Of a stretch of 64,000 nt of DNA, positions 35,940 through 49,800 are shown piece after piece. How positions within the stretch are numbered: position 1 is the stretch's first letter; every line of letters starts with the position of its first letter. A model generated the notes under the pieces. That model worked only from the letters and a program-made list of their open reading frames with translations. It made no database searches and was not told the origin of the DNA. Location of the stretch: positions 1,054,001 to 1,118,000 of the forward strand of contig NC_049911.1 of assembly GCF_001411555.2 (NCBI RefSeq). The letters run 5' to 3'. Both the position numbers and the translations under genes were made by a program. This DNA comes from Juglans regia (lineage: Eukaryota > Streptophyta > Magnoliopsida > Fagales > Juglandaceae).

Positions 35940-38900
35940 ATGGGGTGTCTAATCAGTCGAGAAGTCTCATCTGGTATAATATCTGAGGTGAAGGAGGAGG
36001 AGAATCTGAATGTTCAGTCTAATAGGAAGGTAGATGATGTCTCAGCTAGGAAAGTAGATACGAATGTTGTTGAGGCTCATAATGGTGGGATAAAGGAGGG
36101 GGAGAAGGATGGTGGTGAAGGGGGTCAGCGGCCACCGGGGGAGAGAAGGTCTAGGGCGAACCTGAGGCAAAGTAATCTACCAAAGCATTCACGACGAGAG
36201 CAGCTTGTAGCTGGGTGGCCACCCTGGCTCACAGATGTGTGTGGGGCAGCACTCACTGGGTTGATTCCACGGAGGGCAGACTCTTTTGAGAAGATTGACA
36301 AGGTGGGTACCACCGTACCATTTATTTTTTGGAAAAAGCTTTAATTTGGTGTATTTTTTATTGCTTGTCTCAAATGATGTAGGCATGGAAATTCTGCACT
36401 TAATAGCAATATGATGCTTCTTTTGTTTGAAATGGGAGAAATGTGATAATGACCCATGTCATTTGAGATGCATTCATCTAGAGATTTTTGCATCAATTAC
36501 CTATCACAAATAATGTGGCAATGACAGGCTCGAAATCAATGCACAATGTTACCTGTATGTATGAAAATGAAGGGTAAACATGATAATTACATCATTTGAG
36601 ATGGGCAATCCATGATGTATAGGGTTAATTTTTTTTTTGATAAGTAAAAGATAATTGTATTAATATGAATAGGTATAGGGTTAATGATGGTTTATAATAT
36701 TCATGCTTTTGATTTTTCCCCTCCTTGGAACTTCTTCTGGTGTTAGATTGGGCAGGGAACATATAGTAACGTGTACAAAGCTAGAGATATATTGACGGGT
36801 AAACTTGTTGCGCTGAAAAAGGTTCGTTTTGATAATTTGGAACCTGAGAGTGTGAGATTTATGGCTAGAGAGATACTCATTTTGCGGCGTTTGGATCATC
36901 CCAATGTTGTCAAGTTAGAGGGTTTGGCTACATCAAGGATGCACTGTAGTTTGTACCTGGTCTTTCAGTACATGGAGCATGATTTAGCTGGCCTTGCTGC
37001 TAGTCCGGGAATTAGATTTACAGAGGCTCAGGTTTGCCCATGTTTTCCTTGATATATGAAGTTAATGAGCATATTTTATAACGTCATAACTCATAATACT
37101 AAAATAAATGTTCCTGTTGTTATTGCAGGTCAAATGTTACATGCATCAATTACTATCTGGACTTGAGCACTGTCACAACCATGGAGTGCTTCACCGTGAC
37201 ATTAAAGGATCAAATCTTCTTATTGACAATAGTGGAATACTAAAGATTGCTGACTTTGGGTTGGCTTCTACCTTTGATCCAAACCAAAAACGCACCATGA
37301 CTAGTCGGGTGGTCACTCTTTGGTATCGACCTCCTGAACTCCTTCTTGGGGCTACTGATTATGGAGTGGGCATAGACCTTTGGAGTGCAGGTTGCATTTT
37401 AGCTGAGTTATTGGCTGGAAAACCAATTATGCCAGGCCGTACAGAGGTCACTACTTACTCTCTCATCTCTCTTTGTTTCATTTGCAGTATCGTAGGTCAA
37501 TTCTCTACTTCAGTTTTGCTAAACTCTCCTTGTGTTTGTTATGTTATGTTCTCTATATTCTCCACAGAAAATGGTCAACTAAAGGCAATGCAACATGCTT
37601 TTCTTTTCTTATCTTTTTCTCTTCTTGGATACATATAATTGTAGGAAGCCTACAAATGTCGTATGAATTGAGGTTCTGTTTATGGCTTGAGCACCTCTTT
37701 TTAATAAAATAAAAATAACAATTGGTTTTGTTATTGTTTGCTGTAAAGTTTACAGCCCTGGTCTTCTCTTCTTGAGAAACTGAACATATAAGAAATTGGA
37801 TATGATTGTGGTTATGTTCTTAGGTGACATTGCATTAACAAGCCTTTTGTTTAGTATCAGGACCATATTCCTATTTTGGATGATTTGAACATGATGAATA
37901 GGTGATATTTTGCATCTCACTAGTTGGTTTTTACAGTTTAATTATTGATCAATTTTCTTAAGATATGGCAAAACTTAAATTATATCTGTGGATTTAAGCA
38001 TATCTCTTATCCTTCCCTTCTTTTTGTTGGTTGCTAAGTAAAGGTAAGAATATTGTTACGTGGCATATCATGGATAGGTTTTGGCATTCCCTGTCATTTA
38101 CTGCATATTGGATTTAAACATGTAATGATTTAGAGAATCTGATATCTTAACTGCTCACTTAGGTAGAGCAACTGCATAAGATATACAAGCTATGTGGCTC
38201 ACCTTCTGATGAATACTTCAAAAAAGCAAAATTGCCTAATGCAACCTTATTCAGGCCCCGAGAACCTTACAAACGATGCATTAAAGAGACATTTAAAGAT
38301 TTCCCTCCATCATCATTGCCCCTTATTGATACTCTTCTTGCAATTGATCCAGCAGAAAGGCTGACGGCCACTGCTGCATTAAGAAGTGAGGTGAGTCTTG
38401 ACATATTTATGATCAATTTTTCCAATTAACATGCATGATTCTATCCTACTTTGTTTATCTCTTGATTGTCATGCTTTTGCTTCTTGATAAGTACCGTCTT
38501 TTGCTTTTTGATAAGTACTGTCTTTATTTCTCTGAGCTTTGACAATTTGATTGACTTTGTTTATTCTAGGTGCTTGCTTTGCTTAATAGTTTATGAAACT
38601 AAGTGCTGTAATCCTTTAAACAAGTCACTTACGGGCTGCTAATGTAGCAGTTTGGTCACTAAAAGTTGTTATTGCTTAACAATGCTAATTGATTTGTTGG
38701 TTCATTGCAGTTTTGAGAATTATGAATATGTTAAAGGTCAAATTCTTCTTCTTTTCCTCTTAGCTATACTATTTCCCTTGTGACACAGACTTTTGAGTGC
38801 TTGATCATTGATCTGGGAGTCTGGTAATCTGGGTTTTGGATTTGGATTTCTCTCTGTGGAAACTCAAACTATCAGTTTTGCTGACTGTATTTTCATTTAT

Positions 38901-41865
38901 GCAACTCAACTTAACTCTACTCAACTCTACCAAGCCATAACCAATTCAGCCTAATTAGGTCAAAACCTGTACCTCTATATGTGACATTTACCTTGAAGTT
39001 GATATTGTCACCATAAAAAAGGATCTGCTTTTGAGAAAGTTAGCCTACTGATGATTGTTCTTCAAATCTTGGATGTAGTTTTTGGGCTAAACTATCTTGT
39101 TCTATATTATTCACCTTTTGCTCTCTTTTGGTATATTCCCGGTCGTAAAAAGATATCCCTAGCAGTACTGTGACTGGGAGTGCCAGTGTTGCTTGTGGTA
39201 TAAAACTCGGGTCTTTCTCGCACCAATGGTAATCAAAATCTCAATGTAATTCTAGGTCAATGTTATTCACCTAGAATTTTAAATGAAAATGAAGTCACTG
39301 TGTAATAAAGAGCCTTAAAATGGCAGATAAAGAACCCCCTGAAGTCACTGTGTAAAATGATAGGCATCACAAGGCTGATATCAAGCTATGATGATATTAA
39401 TTCTTTCACTTATAAAAAAAAAATGATATTACTCAGAAAAAAAAAAGTTGTGATGATATTGAAATTCTAAACATTGATCATGTGTGCATGTTACATGCTT
39501 AATTTATTTACTTATATATTTTCTTTGAATTTGTAACTTGTCTGATATCTTTCTGAACTTAAGCCTTTGTACTCCCAATTTTCTTCTTCTCCCAACTTTT
39601 TGGCAGTTCTTCACTACAGAACCTTATGCATGCGAACCGTCTAGCCTCCCAAAATATCCTCCAAGCAAGGAAATAGATGCTAAACGACGGGATGATGAAG
39701 CTCGGAGGTGTGGATGCTTTACACCCTGTTTTGTGCTACTAAGTTTTGGTTCTTTATGACAATTCATTTGGATACTGTGCATAGTTCTAAAGGTCTGAAT
39801 GATATCAACCTTTGGGGTCATGTCCTTGGTAGGGGCTATCTTGATTTAGTATTTATCTTTGGTTCTTTGGTTAATAATGGTAAAGGGGTTAAGCAGCCAG
39901 AGCTTTTTTCTTGACTTACTCATCTTCCAATTTTGCTTCTGTTCTCCCTTTTAAAAACCTGCACTTTCTCTATCTATCCCCAACGAACGTTAGTAACTTG
40001 TTTTAAAATTTGGAATTGCTCTTCATCTTGGTATGTCAAATGTGTAATTCCATGTTTATAATGTATATTTCTATGATTATGCTAGGTTAAGCCCTCACTG
40101 CCATATGATTTGGAGTCAATGGGCATTGGGGGTCAATTTGGTGATTTTGTTGCACTTAGTCTCCATTTCTGAATTTTTTATATCTTTTATTTTTTCACGT
40201 GTTGATTCTTCATCAGTTTACGAAATACTCCATGTCAAAGTTTTTCTTATTGTTGGTGTTAATGGTTTGCATGGACATGCCTTGTATCCATTTCTAGATC
40301 CTAACATGTAACTAGGTGTTCTCCACAAATACTTCCTGTGTATTTCGGCTTTGCCTATTTACTTGATAAAACAAAATCTTATTTTACCTATAAAAAAAAT
40401 GTCTTCTTACATGCAAGTATGAACTGTGAAGAATATTAATTGTATGTCTGTGCAGGTTAAGAGCTGCCGGTAAAGTCCAGGCTGAGGGTGTAAAGAAAAC
40501 ACGCACCCGTGATCGTGCTGTTAGGGCATTTCCAGCTCCAGAAGCTAACGCTGAGCTTCAATCTAATCTTGATGTATGTTTAATAATTTTCTCCTGTTAA
40601 CCAACTTTTAAAATACTGCATAAGAATCGGTTCAAATGGTAGTAACCTCTATTAGTACCCTTTATTTGATAACCAGATACGTAGGAATTATAAGATTAGT
40701 ACCCTTTCTGTGTCCCTCCCACTTTTCTTACTGCCATTTAGGTCTTGTAGTTGACTCAATAGTCAATATTCTTGCGTCACTGATTTTTTAAAGTTGTCCA
40801 CTCATTTTATTTGGAAAAAAAATTTGGCAATCTATGATTTAAATATTGTGCCCTTCATTACAAGAATAAACGGCAGTGAGAGACTCCTGATAATATGTTT
40901 CGCTTTTTTTTTTTTTCTAGGCTAGTGCTAATATTTGGTCAACTTGTTTGTTTGCAACCAATTGCCATTTATTACTTTTGAATTATTGTCATTGCTAATA
41001 AATAGCTGCTCTAAATGAGATGAGAAGAAACTTAAATTGTGTTCCACATGCCGTGGCGACTCAGAACATAATTGAAGGTCTTTCCCAACTTTAATGACCA
41101 AGAAGTCTAGTTGAAATGCATCTCTAACCCTCTTCCCTCCTGTATGGGAGCGATCAAAGTATCTTCTTATTTAGCAGATTCAGTGATGGTTTATTATTGT
41201 ATACCGTCCATTTTGCTAGAATATCAGGCACTAAAAAGGGCAGTAAATGCAAATTGACCATATGGATCTCGTGAACTTTTTCATTGAACAGACAACAAGA
41301 TTAAAGTTTGTTCCCTTTCAAGTGAGCTTGAGTTTGGTTTTTAGCCACTTCCATTTATTTGATAAAGCAGCTTAGGCTCCTTTTTCACCATCTGATCTTT
41401 TGTGTATGGAACATCTACAGGCATACAATTTGCATATCAATCTGACCAAAATTTGAAGCCACTGCCGAGCTGATTTAGGTTTGAGTTTGTGTTTCTTGAC
41501 TGTTTGTTGGCTTTCTTCTGAAACAGAGAAGGCGTCTTATTACCCATGCAAATGCAAAGAGCAAGAGTGAGAAGTTTCCTCCACCACACCAGGATGGACA
41601 ACTTGGCTTTCCCTTGGGTGCTTCTCAGCATATCGATCCTGCAATTGTTCCACGAGATGTCCCTTTTAGTTCAACCACATTCACTTATTCAAAAGAGCCA
41701 TTCCAAACTTGGTCAGGTCCGATTGGTGATGCTGGTGGCATTCACGCTCCAAGGCGGAAAAAGCATGCCGCAGGTGATGCAAGAGAAACATCAAAATCGC
41801 AGTCAGGAATCCTCAAAGATAGAAGTATCGATGCTCATAGTAAAGGAAAGAAAGTCATAGCTTGA
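35940..41865 (+). CDS. CDK-like serine/threonine protein kinase, MGC N-terminus
   Basis: Seven coding exons splice in frame to 583 residues: 35940-36302, 36747-37031, 37129-37446, 38163-38390, 39607-39707, 40456-40573 and 41527-41865. The start MGCLISREVSSG fits N-myristoylation at Gly2 and palmitoylation at Cys3, so membrane anchoring is likely. The kinase domain (about 118-410) shows the loop IGQGTYSNVYKARD, VALKKV (ATP Lys), EPESVRFMAREI in the place of the cyclin-binding helix, [18 protein letters not shown] and WYRPPELLLGATDYG. The C-terminal third is basic and low in complexity. The family is the plant CDKC-related group exemplified by Arabidopsis At1g54610. About 140 bp of it is mirrored by the broken copy's surviving exon core at 6803-7460. 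A 5' UTR intron is likely (acceptor near 35907). Substrates cannot be told from sequence. Confidence 0.93.
36630..36673 (-). mobile_element. 44-bp LINE/SINE tail in kinase intron 1
   Basis: The duplication TATAGGGTTAAT lies at 36618-36629 and 36674-36685. It encloses T9, GATAAGTAAAAGATAATTG and a few more bases, i.e. the 3' tail of a LINE read on the minus strand. The broken kinase copy has the unoccupied site (about 6727-6745). Confidence 0.78.
40306..40402 (+). mobile_element. LINE 3' end in kinase intron 5
   Basis: TAACTAGGTGTTCTCC, CCTGTGTATTTCGGCTTTGCC, GATAAAACAAAATCTTATTTTACC and A8 match the 3' end of the larger LINE at 60525-60615. It is very strongly 5'-truncated. The target duplication is not clear. 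Confidence 0.68.
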
Positions 41866-43670
41866 ACTTGTGTTTACACGTCAAGATTCAGATCTGTTAA
41901 GCTGGATTGCCTATGCTCATACATAAAGTTTAGATGAAGTCCTAGTGCAATATTCAGCAAAAAAAAAATAGGCCAACTGCAATGTAATGCAGGTCTATTA
42001 AACTCCGACTAGTTTCTTCTTCTTGCATCGAAAGAGGATGTAATCGATTGGTTAAAGGTGCAGGGGGTATAATCATTTTTCCCCTCTATAGTCCCTTACT
42101 TTTTCTCCCCAATGAGGTGAAAAAATAAAAAGAGGATCAATCACTAGAAAACTGGCCTACTTTGTATATTTTGATTTAATTTTTTGGTTTCAAGTTCCTT
42201 GCGTTGTAAAACGAATCCAACTCTCTAATTTTTTTTTTCCTAACTTCCATATCTATAAGCGCAGCTCCAGTTACATTTTTGTGTTTGTACTTGGAAGTTG
42301 TTAGCAATCCGGCCTGCCAAGGCTTCCAAATGCCCTAGGCTGCAGCTCTGTGTCTGGCCTTCAATGTGTTTTCATTTGAGTAATGTGAGAGAAGCTATTA
42401 TAGCAGTACACATTTTGTAATCACTGCGTAGTTATTTCTAGTTGATTGTTTCTTACACTTATTTGGGAAGATGTGTGGTCTAGATGATGTCACATCATGT
42501 GTGCAAAATAGATGCTCCTAATAGTAACTTCTATTTATATTTATTATTTTCATTTACATGGTAGGAAAATGAGCTATAATTATATAACTATTCAATTTCT
42601 AATAGAAGGTAGTTTTGTAAAACTAAAGTTACTTTTAGGAAAATGATAGATTTGCATTTAGGCTCCATTTGGACCGTAAGATGAGATGATTTTAGATAAA
42701 AATTAAAAGTTGAATAAAATATTATTATAATATTATTTTAGAATATTATTTTTATTTTAAGATTTAAAAAATTTGAATTATTTATTATATTTTGTGCGAG
42801 AATTTGATAATATTATAATGATGAGATGAGATCGTTTCTGTATCCTAATGAGACTTAAATGAAATGGTGGATTGAATTGATTGGTAAAACGTGTTGTAAA
42901 ATAGATATAGAAATATAGGAATATATAATATTTTTGAAAGTTAGAATTTCCAAAACTTTAATGTAAATAGGTATTAATTAAGGTAGCTATTTTACAGATC
43001 TAAACAATTACCAAATTTCTGTAAATAAAAAAATAAAATAAAATGGAACATGTATCAACCTTTGAGGTTTTCATTAGAACGAGTCTAGACCATCATCTTT
43101 TTGTAGTTGGTGATAAAACATCATAACGATAATTCTTTGATTTTTAGGATTTTTTCTTCAAGTTTTTTATTTTAGATTTAGAATTTAGAAGCTTTTTAAT
43201 CAAGGTTTTCTTATAATATATATAGATGAAAAATTCTATTTGCAATTCTTATTTAGAAATTATATATGCAAGTCTTTCATTAAATAGAAAAAAATATAAT
43301 TTTGATAAATATATTATTGTAATTTTAAAAATATTTAAAGATAAAATTAACTAGACTTGTAATACAGTCTTTATTTTTCTAAATAAGAACTATATGTAAT
43401 ATTACTCTATATAGATTATGGTATTTTTATAGTTCTATTAATATTTGAGGATAAAAGTCATTAAAATTTATACAAGCTTACTATTATTATTTTTATTTTT
43501 AAAATTTATTAATAAAATAATTAGGATAAAAAAAACCCTTTATTCGATTTTTCTATTTAACAAAATATAAGGTAAAATGCTAAAAGTCCTTTATTCGAAA
43601 ATTTTAAAACTTAAAAAGAAAGGAAAGTTCAGGAGAATCCGATTCGGCGATTCAGGTTGCTTTTTGCACG
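41866..43670. other. kinase 3' flank and kinase-HASTY spacer
   Basis: The 3' UTR of the kinase runs into an AT-rich spacer that holds one MITE (42661-42854). A T/A-rich stretch follows to 43610. No gene was recognised. Confidence 0.6.
42661..42854. mobile_element. PIF/Tourist-like MITE
   Basis: The 194-bp element starts GGCTCCATTTGGA and ends with the inverse of GTCTCATTAGGA. It is flanked by TTA on both sides (42658-42660 and 42855-42857), the target trinucleotide of PIF/Harbinger elements. GATGAGATGA motifs lie just inside each end and the core is AT-rich and non-coding. Confidence 0.68.
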
Positions 43671-43674
43671 TTAC

Positions 43675-43735
43675 TATAAAAACCCGTCAAGAAACGAAAA
43701 AGCCTCTCTCTCACTCTCTCTCTCTCTCTCTCTCC
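43675..43735 (+). promoter_or_regulatory. HASTY core promoter: TATA box and (CT)n tract
   Basis: TATAAAAA at 43675-43682 lies 164 bp before the HASTY ATG. It is followed at about 43704-43735 by a CT-rich run of the kind common in plant 5' UTRs. Transcription probably starts about 30 bp after the TATA box, just before the CT run. Confidence 0.65.
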
Positions 43736-43838
43736 CCTTCAATGCATCTATAATCTACGCCCCGTTCTAAACTTCTCCCTTGAAGCCCAAGAAAAACCTT
43801 GGAGAGAACCCAAACCGGATACGTAGAATACAGTAGCC

Positions 43839-46800
43839 ATGGAGGACAGTGCCACCAACACAGCCAATAATGTGGCCCGAGCCATAGCCGCAGCGCTCGA
43901 CTGGGCTTCCACTCCCGACGCTCGCAAAGCCGCCGTTTCTTTCTTAGAATCCGTACTCTCTCTCCCTCTATGAACTCTATATTTGTTTGCATATAAGACT
44001 TTCTCGTCTTATGCATGCCACTTCCCTCTAAATTCAACTATATTTATGTAGTTGAATTGTTGAAATTCCGTTGCATATTGGGAAAATTTTTACTTTTTGG
44101 GGTTTTAGAGTCTTAGACTAACTAAATGAAGTTTTTATTTTGGTTGGGTTTTACAAACTGGGTATTACTGCTTTGGGCTTAAAGTTGTTTTTTTTTTTTT
44201 AAAATCTTTTATGTTTTTATGCTTTTGGCTTTGGATAAATTTCATTGCATGTTATGGTCCTAGTGTTTTGAAGTAAATTTTTGACACTTTAGTTCTGTGT
44301 TGATTTTGGATCAAATAGAAGTGAAGAATCGTTTTGTGTTCTTCGTTGGGTCAAATAATTTTGGATGTTTAATTGGGCTTTACGAGGTACTTTGTTGGTT
44401 TTGGACTTTTTGAGTTTCGATAATTTTGATTTCCGTCTAGGACTTTTAGTATTAAAAGCGGTAAAATTTCTATCCTTTAATTTTAAGGCTTTTGAATTAA
44501 ATAAAGATGTTAGTAATTTGGTTTAACTTTACCAAAAGGGTTTATATGGTTTTCGTTTGAGGTGGTGAACTCTTTGAATTGCTTTTATTTTTTATTTTGT
44601 AAGTGTTATTTTTAAATTATCTCTAGTTTCATCAAAAGGATATTTGTAGCGTCTGGAAAAGTTTTTACAAATTACCAAGATTGCAATCAAATCCTGCTAT
44701 TGGAAAGAGTTTACCTGATGACACTTAGGACTGTATTTGTACCTTTTCCCTTTAGAGTAAATTAGCTGATCACTGACAATATAATTTAATTAATTTCATT
44801 GTGTCCTTGTAATAGGTGCTGTAATTTCCTGTTATATGTGGTCTTGGTTGATACATCCATTTAATTCAATTTATGCAGGTAAAAGCTGGAGACGTACGGA
44901 TCCTAGCTAGCACATCCTTCCTTCTAGTCAGAAAGGACTGGTCTTCAGAAATTCGGTTGCATGCATTTAAGATGTTGCAGGTTCATGTGAATATTTTATT
45001 ACGAATTGATTTCTGGAGAAGTTTCTTTATGCTATTCAATGTTTCATTGATATGATATGTTGATCCAGCCCATCGTTTACAGAGAATGACATCTTTATGA
45101 CATTATTGTGGTATAATAGCTTATCTGCGGGAATGCTTTGGGTTATATGCTTTGGAAGATCTGGCTGAGTATTAGTCTAGTATACACATAGAGCATATTA
45201 TAGCCCTTAATTCTGAAAAAGAATCCTTTGATCAACGGGTTTCTTGTGATTAGAAACAATATTTCTTTCTTTTCAAATTTTCTAAGCTTGTCTCGACCTC
45301 TTGTATCTGAGATATGTTTTTTTGTTTAGAAGTAAGAAAACTTTATTTAATGAAACTAGGCAAAGCCCATGTACACAGGAAGTATATAAAAGAAGCACCT
45401 AATTACATTCTAGAAACTTGAAAAGAAAACAAAAACTCATGAGCATTTCCTCCCTTAAGGACAATAGCCGAGAACCACTGCAGCAAAGAAGACACACAAT
45501 TTCTAGATATCCTCAACAGTTCGCTCCTTGTTGTTGAAGCATTGCTCATTCCTTTCTATCTATAAACACTACATAATACACAAAGAAATCATCTTCCACG
45601 CTGCTGCCAACTGAGAGCTTCTGTGCTGCCTATTCCAACATGCTAATAGATCCACCACTTTCATTGGCATAACCCAACTCAACCCAGCTCTACTAAGAAC
45701 CCCGACCCATAACTCCCTAGACACCTCACAATGTAAGAGTAAATGATAAATCGATTCGCCATTCTTCTTACACATGAAGCACCACTCCATAACAACCATG
45801 TTATGTTTCCTCAAATTGTCAATCGTCAAAATCTTCCCAAGTACGGCTGTCCAATTGAAAAAAGCAACTTTAGACGGCACAAACGCCATCCAAATACTCT
45901 TCCACGGAAAAGAGAATTGGTGCTGACCAGACAACACCTTATAATAAGATTTGACAGAAAATTTTTTGCTCCCCGTGTGTTTCCACAACATTCGATCTCT
46001 CATTTCCTCCTATATTCAGAGAATACAAGAAATTGAAAAAAATCTGCAATCTCATTAAGTTCCCAATCCTGTACGTTTCTGATGAAAGTAACATTCCAAT
46101 GCACAATCCCATTAGCACGACTAAACATCTCTGAAACAGCAGCCTGCTGATTTCCAGCCAAGCTGAAAACAACTGGGAAAATAGAATGAAGAGCTCTCCC
46201 ACCACAGCATTCATCGAACCAAAAACGAATTCTTGCACCCTCTCCAACCTCAAACTTAATATGTTTTACAAAACTGTCCCACCCCTTTCTAATATATATA
46301 TATTTTTTTGATAAGTAAAAATAAGACTTTATTAAATCACCAAAGTAATACGATACAAAGAAAATGCCCTGTTTATGTAGGCATGTTGGAAACTAGGAAT
46401 TCGTGAAGGTCCATGCCATTTAAGTCTACAGCTATGGCCCAAGTATAAAGAGTTCTAAAAAATAACAATATAAGCTCCTCCACAGATCTCTCTTTGTCTT
46501 CAAAAGTCCTCTCATTTCGTTCATGCCATAGACACCACATAATACAGATAGGGATCATCTTCCATACTGCTTTAATCTGTCTCACCCCACGGATAGAATT
46601 CCAGCAAGCCAATACATCCAAAACTGTTTCCGGCATCACCCACGCCATATCCATCATTTTAAACACCGCGTCCCAAATAGCCTTAGCTATCTCACAGTGT
46701 AAAAGTAAATGATTTACCGACTCACTCCCACTTTTACACATACAACACCAATCTGCAATAATTATCCTCCTCTTTCTTAGATTATCTGTAGTGAGGATCT

Positions 46801-49800
46801 TCCCCAAAGACGCTGTCCACACAAAGAAAGAGGCTTTGGGAGGAGCCTTATGACGCCAAAGCTTTCTCCAAGGAAACTGTATCTCTGGTTCTTGTGTGAG
46901 AACCTTATAAAAAGAACGAGCTGAGAATACCCATTTCCCTGCAGGATGCCACCACAACTCATATTCCTGCTGAATATTCGGTCTAACAGAATATAAGAGG
47001 CTATAAAATTCTGCAAAACTTTCCATCTCCCAATCCTGTGCCGCCCGGTTGAAATTAATGTTCCAGTGAATGTTTCTACCTGAGACTGAGACTTCCATAA
47101 CCTCCGCCACTGTGGCATCTTTGTTACTTGCAATCAAGAAAAGAGACGGAAACAGATCGAGTAAAACACTGGTACTACACCATGCATCCTTCCAAAATCT
47201 GATCTTGACACCTGTCCCCAATTGCAATCTAATATATTTTCATAAGCACACACCATAAGATCCCTTACCCTCGTTAGAGCACCATCCTCCTCCCTCCCCC
47301 AATCACCTCCATACTTTCGAATAATCTCTCTTCACAATGAGTCTCCTTCCATACCTCTATAGCCACTTTCCTAACAGTGCCTTATTAAAATTACTCAAGT
47401 TTTGCACCCCCAGGCCTCCATTCACAATCGGGTAACACACCCTATGCCAACTCACAAGGTGGAATTTATTCTCCTCTCTCATGCCACCCCATAAAAATGC
47501 TTTAAACAACTTTTCAATCCGGTTAGCCACACCAACCGGTAATGAGAATAAGCAAAGATAATAAGTGAGAAGGTTGGAATGGTGCTTTTAATGTGGGTTA
47601 GTCTTCCTCCTTTTGATAAATATAGACTCTTCCAACTTGACAATCTTTTCTCAACCTTTTCTACAACACCATGCTATATATTCTTTACTTTGAACGACTC
47701 CCCCAACGGAAGCCCAAGATAATTCATTGGAAGAGAAGCAACTCTGCAGCTCAACAAATATGCTAAATGGTTAATATTCCTCACATCTCCCACCGATATC
47801 AATTCTGACTTGTCCAAATTCATCTTAAAGCTTGAGACAGTTTCAAAGCACAATAAAACAACACTTTAAATGGGAGATTGAAATAGTACCATTGTTAATA
47901 TTACCCACCAAAATTTCACGACAGTTTTCCCCTCTAAAAAAATCAACTCTCTGTACATCTCCCATTTGATACTCGTAAACCCTAGTACACCCATCCAGCC
48001 GTCACCCATTACCCACCGTTGATCGGAGAGTAGCACCTCACCTCCGTCACAGACGTGGCCGACAAACCCCGGTGTCCTCGTCGAGGGCCGCCCGGCGTCA
48101 GTCCTCTCTGGCGAACAGTTTCTTTTTGAGAGACTACTTCTCGGAGCTTATTTTCGCGAGATCCAACCACACTTGCCGGCGAGGGCATCCCCACCACCTC
48201 CACAGACAAGGCCGACGGGCCCTGGCGACCTCGCTAAGGGCCATCCGGCGACGGTCATCCCGCTGGCAACCTGATTTTTCCCTAGGTCTTTTTCTGCCGC
48301 CTTCCAAAGTGCTCTAGTGGCTGTGTTGCTGCCTTAGAGGGCTACGATGAGTCGGCAACCAACAGCCGCATCTTTCCATGGTTTCTGAAAGATGATGTTT
48401 GGTTGCTGATTAGGTTTCTTTTTGGTGTTGGGGCTGTTTGGGCTCATAATGGTTTCTTCTACGAAGTTGATCATAGAATCTAAATCCTTTACACTCGTGA
48501 AGGAGGGGAGCATGTTGGGTATTACTGAAAGGAGCCGAAGGGTGATTTCGAAATTGGTTCTGGGTTCAACAACAGTACAATGGCTGGCTAAGGCCATGAC
48601 TGCGTGTACAAATGAGAAACAGGATTTTACTCCACCATCCGGGAAGGCAGACGTATTTTCATAGCGCATCGCTGCTCAAATTCTCGAGGACGTTATATGG
48701 CAGTAGAGGAGTATGGTGGTGGTGGGAGGAGGAATTTTATATTCATCCCCGAGGAAGAGGGCAGTGGCTGGAGAAGGATGAGGGACGTACTGCATGATTT
48801 TTCCCACGACAAGACCAATCCTGTGGAAGGACAAAGAGGTGCTGGAGGGGGGGTTATAGAAAACATGTAGGTGGCGCCGAAGAGAGCTTGGAAGGGAAAG
48901 ACACAAGTACATTCCCGGTGTCGAGGTGATCCTATGCGACCGCTTTAAAGACAGGTCATGCCTCAGGGTTTCAGAATGAGGGGGGTTTGCAAATCACCAC
49001 TCAGAGCCCGCTTGTAGAGATGCACAATTCTTTAAAGGAGATGGAAACCCAACTGGTCGAGTTGAAGGCAACAATAACTTGCTTGTCTACGAAAATAGAT
49101 TTAATTTCAGCTGGAGACAACAGATTTGTAAGAAACAAGATGGGCCCGAACCCTTTAAACTCTAAAGGAAAATGGAAAATCGGATTTGGCCCTATCCCTA
49201 TAACCAGATCGAGGAGAGTATGGCGGGTCAAAAGGAAATCTGGAATATTTGAAGCGGGGTCTACATCCAGTTTCGGCGTTGAGACATCAGTAATGGAATG
49301 TCATTCACCTCTTGTTACACCCTTGGTTCCTGAAAAAACTATGGCTCCCTCGTTGGAGTTAAACGAAAATGGTGTACTGCCGAGGTCTGAAAAAGATGTA
49401 GAATCCGATACCACCCTAGAGGTGAATGAACTTGTTGTCACCCCAGAATCTCCAATGGGCTTGAAACCATTGGAGAGAACCGATGGAGTTGCTGGAGAAC
49501 CCATGAGCTTGGTGTTGGTGCCTTGTATAGAGGAATGTCCAAGGCGGGAGTGCAGTTGGATGCTGTGTCTGGGGATAATGTTGCTCCCTTGGTTTCCCTT
49601 CCTCCAATAGCAGATTGGATTATACCTAAAGTTAGCGAGATTCAGTAGTTTGTGGGAATTTCACATGGAGGATGTGAAGACCAATTTAAAGAACTAATCA
49701 CTGCGATTGAGGCAAGCCACGCGCTTGAAACCAAATCAAGTTTCAAGAAAAGCAGGGAGTTACAACGTCTTCATTGGGCAAATCAACTACGACACTAAGA

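Noticed and set aside
43711..44037. Minus-strand 108-codon frame
   Set aside because: It is antisense to HASTY exon 1 and its 5' UTR CT tract; the Arg/Glu run is the reverse of (CT)n.
46494..46712. Plus-strand frames within LINE A/B such as 46494-46712 and 45743-46036
   Set aside because: They are antisense shadows of the LINE ORF2 Cys/His region.
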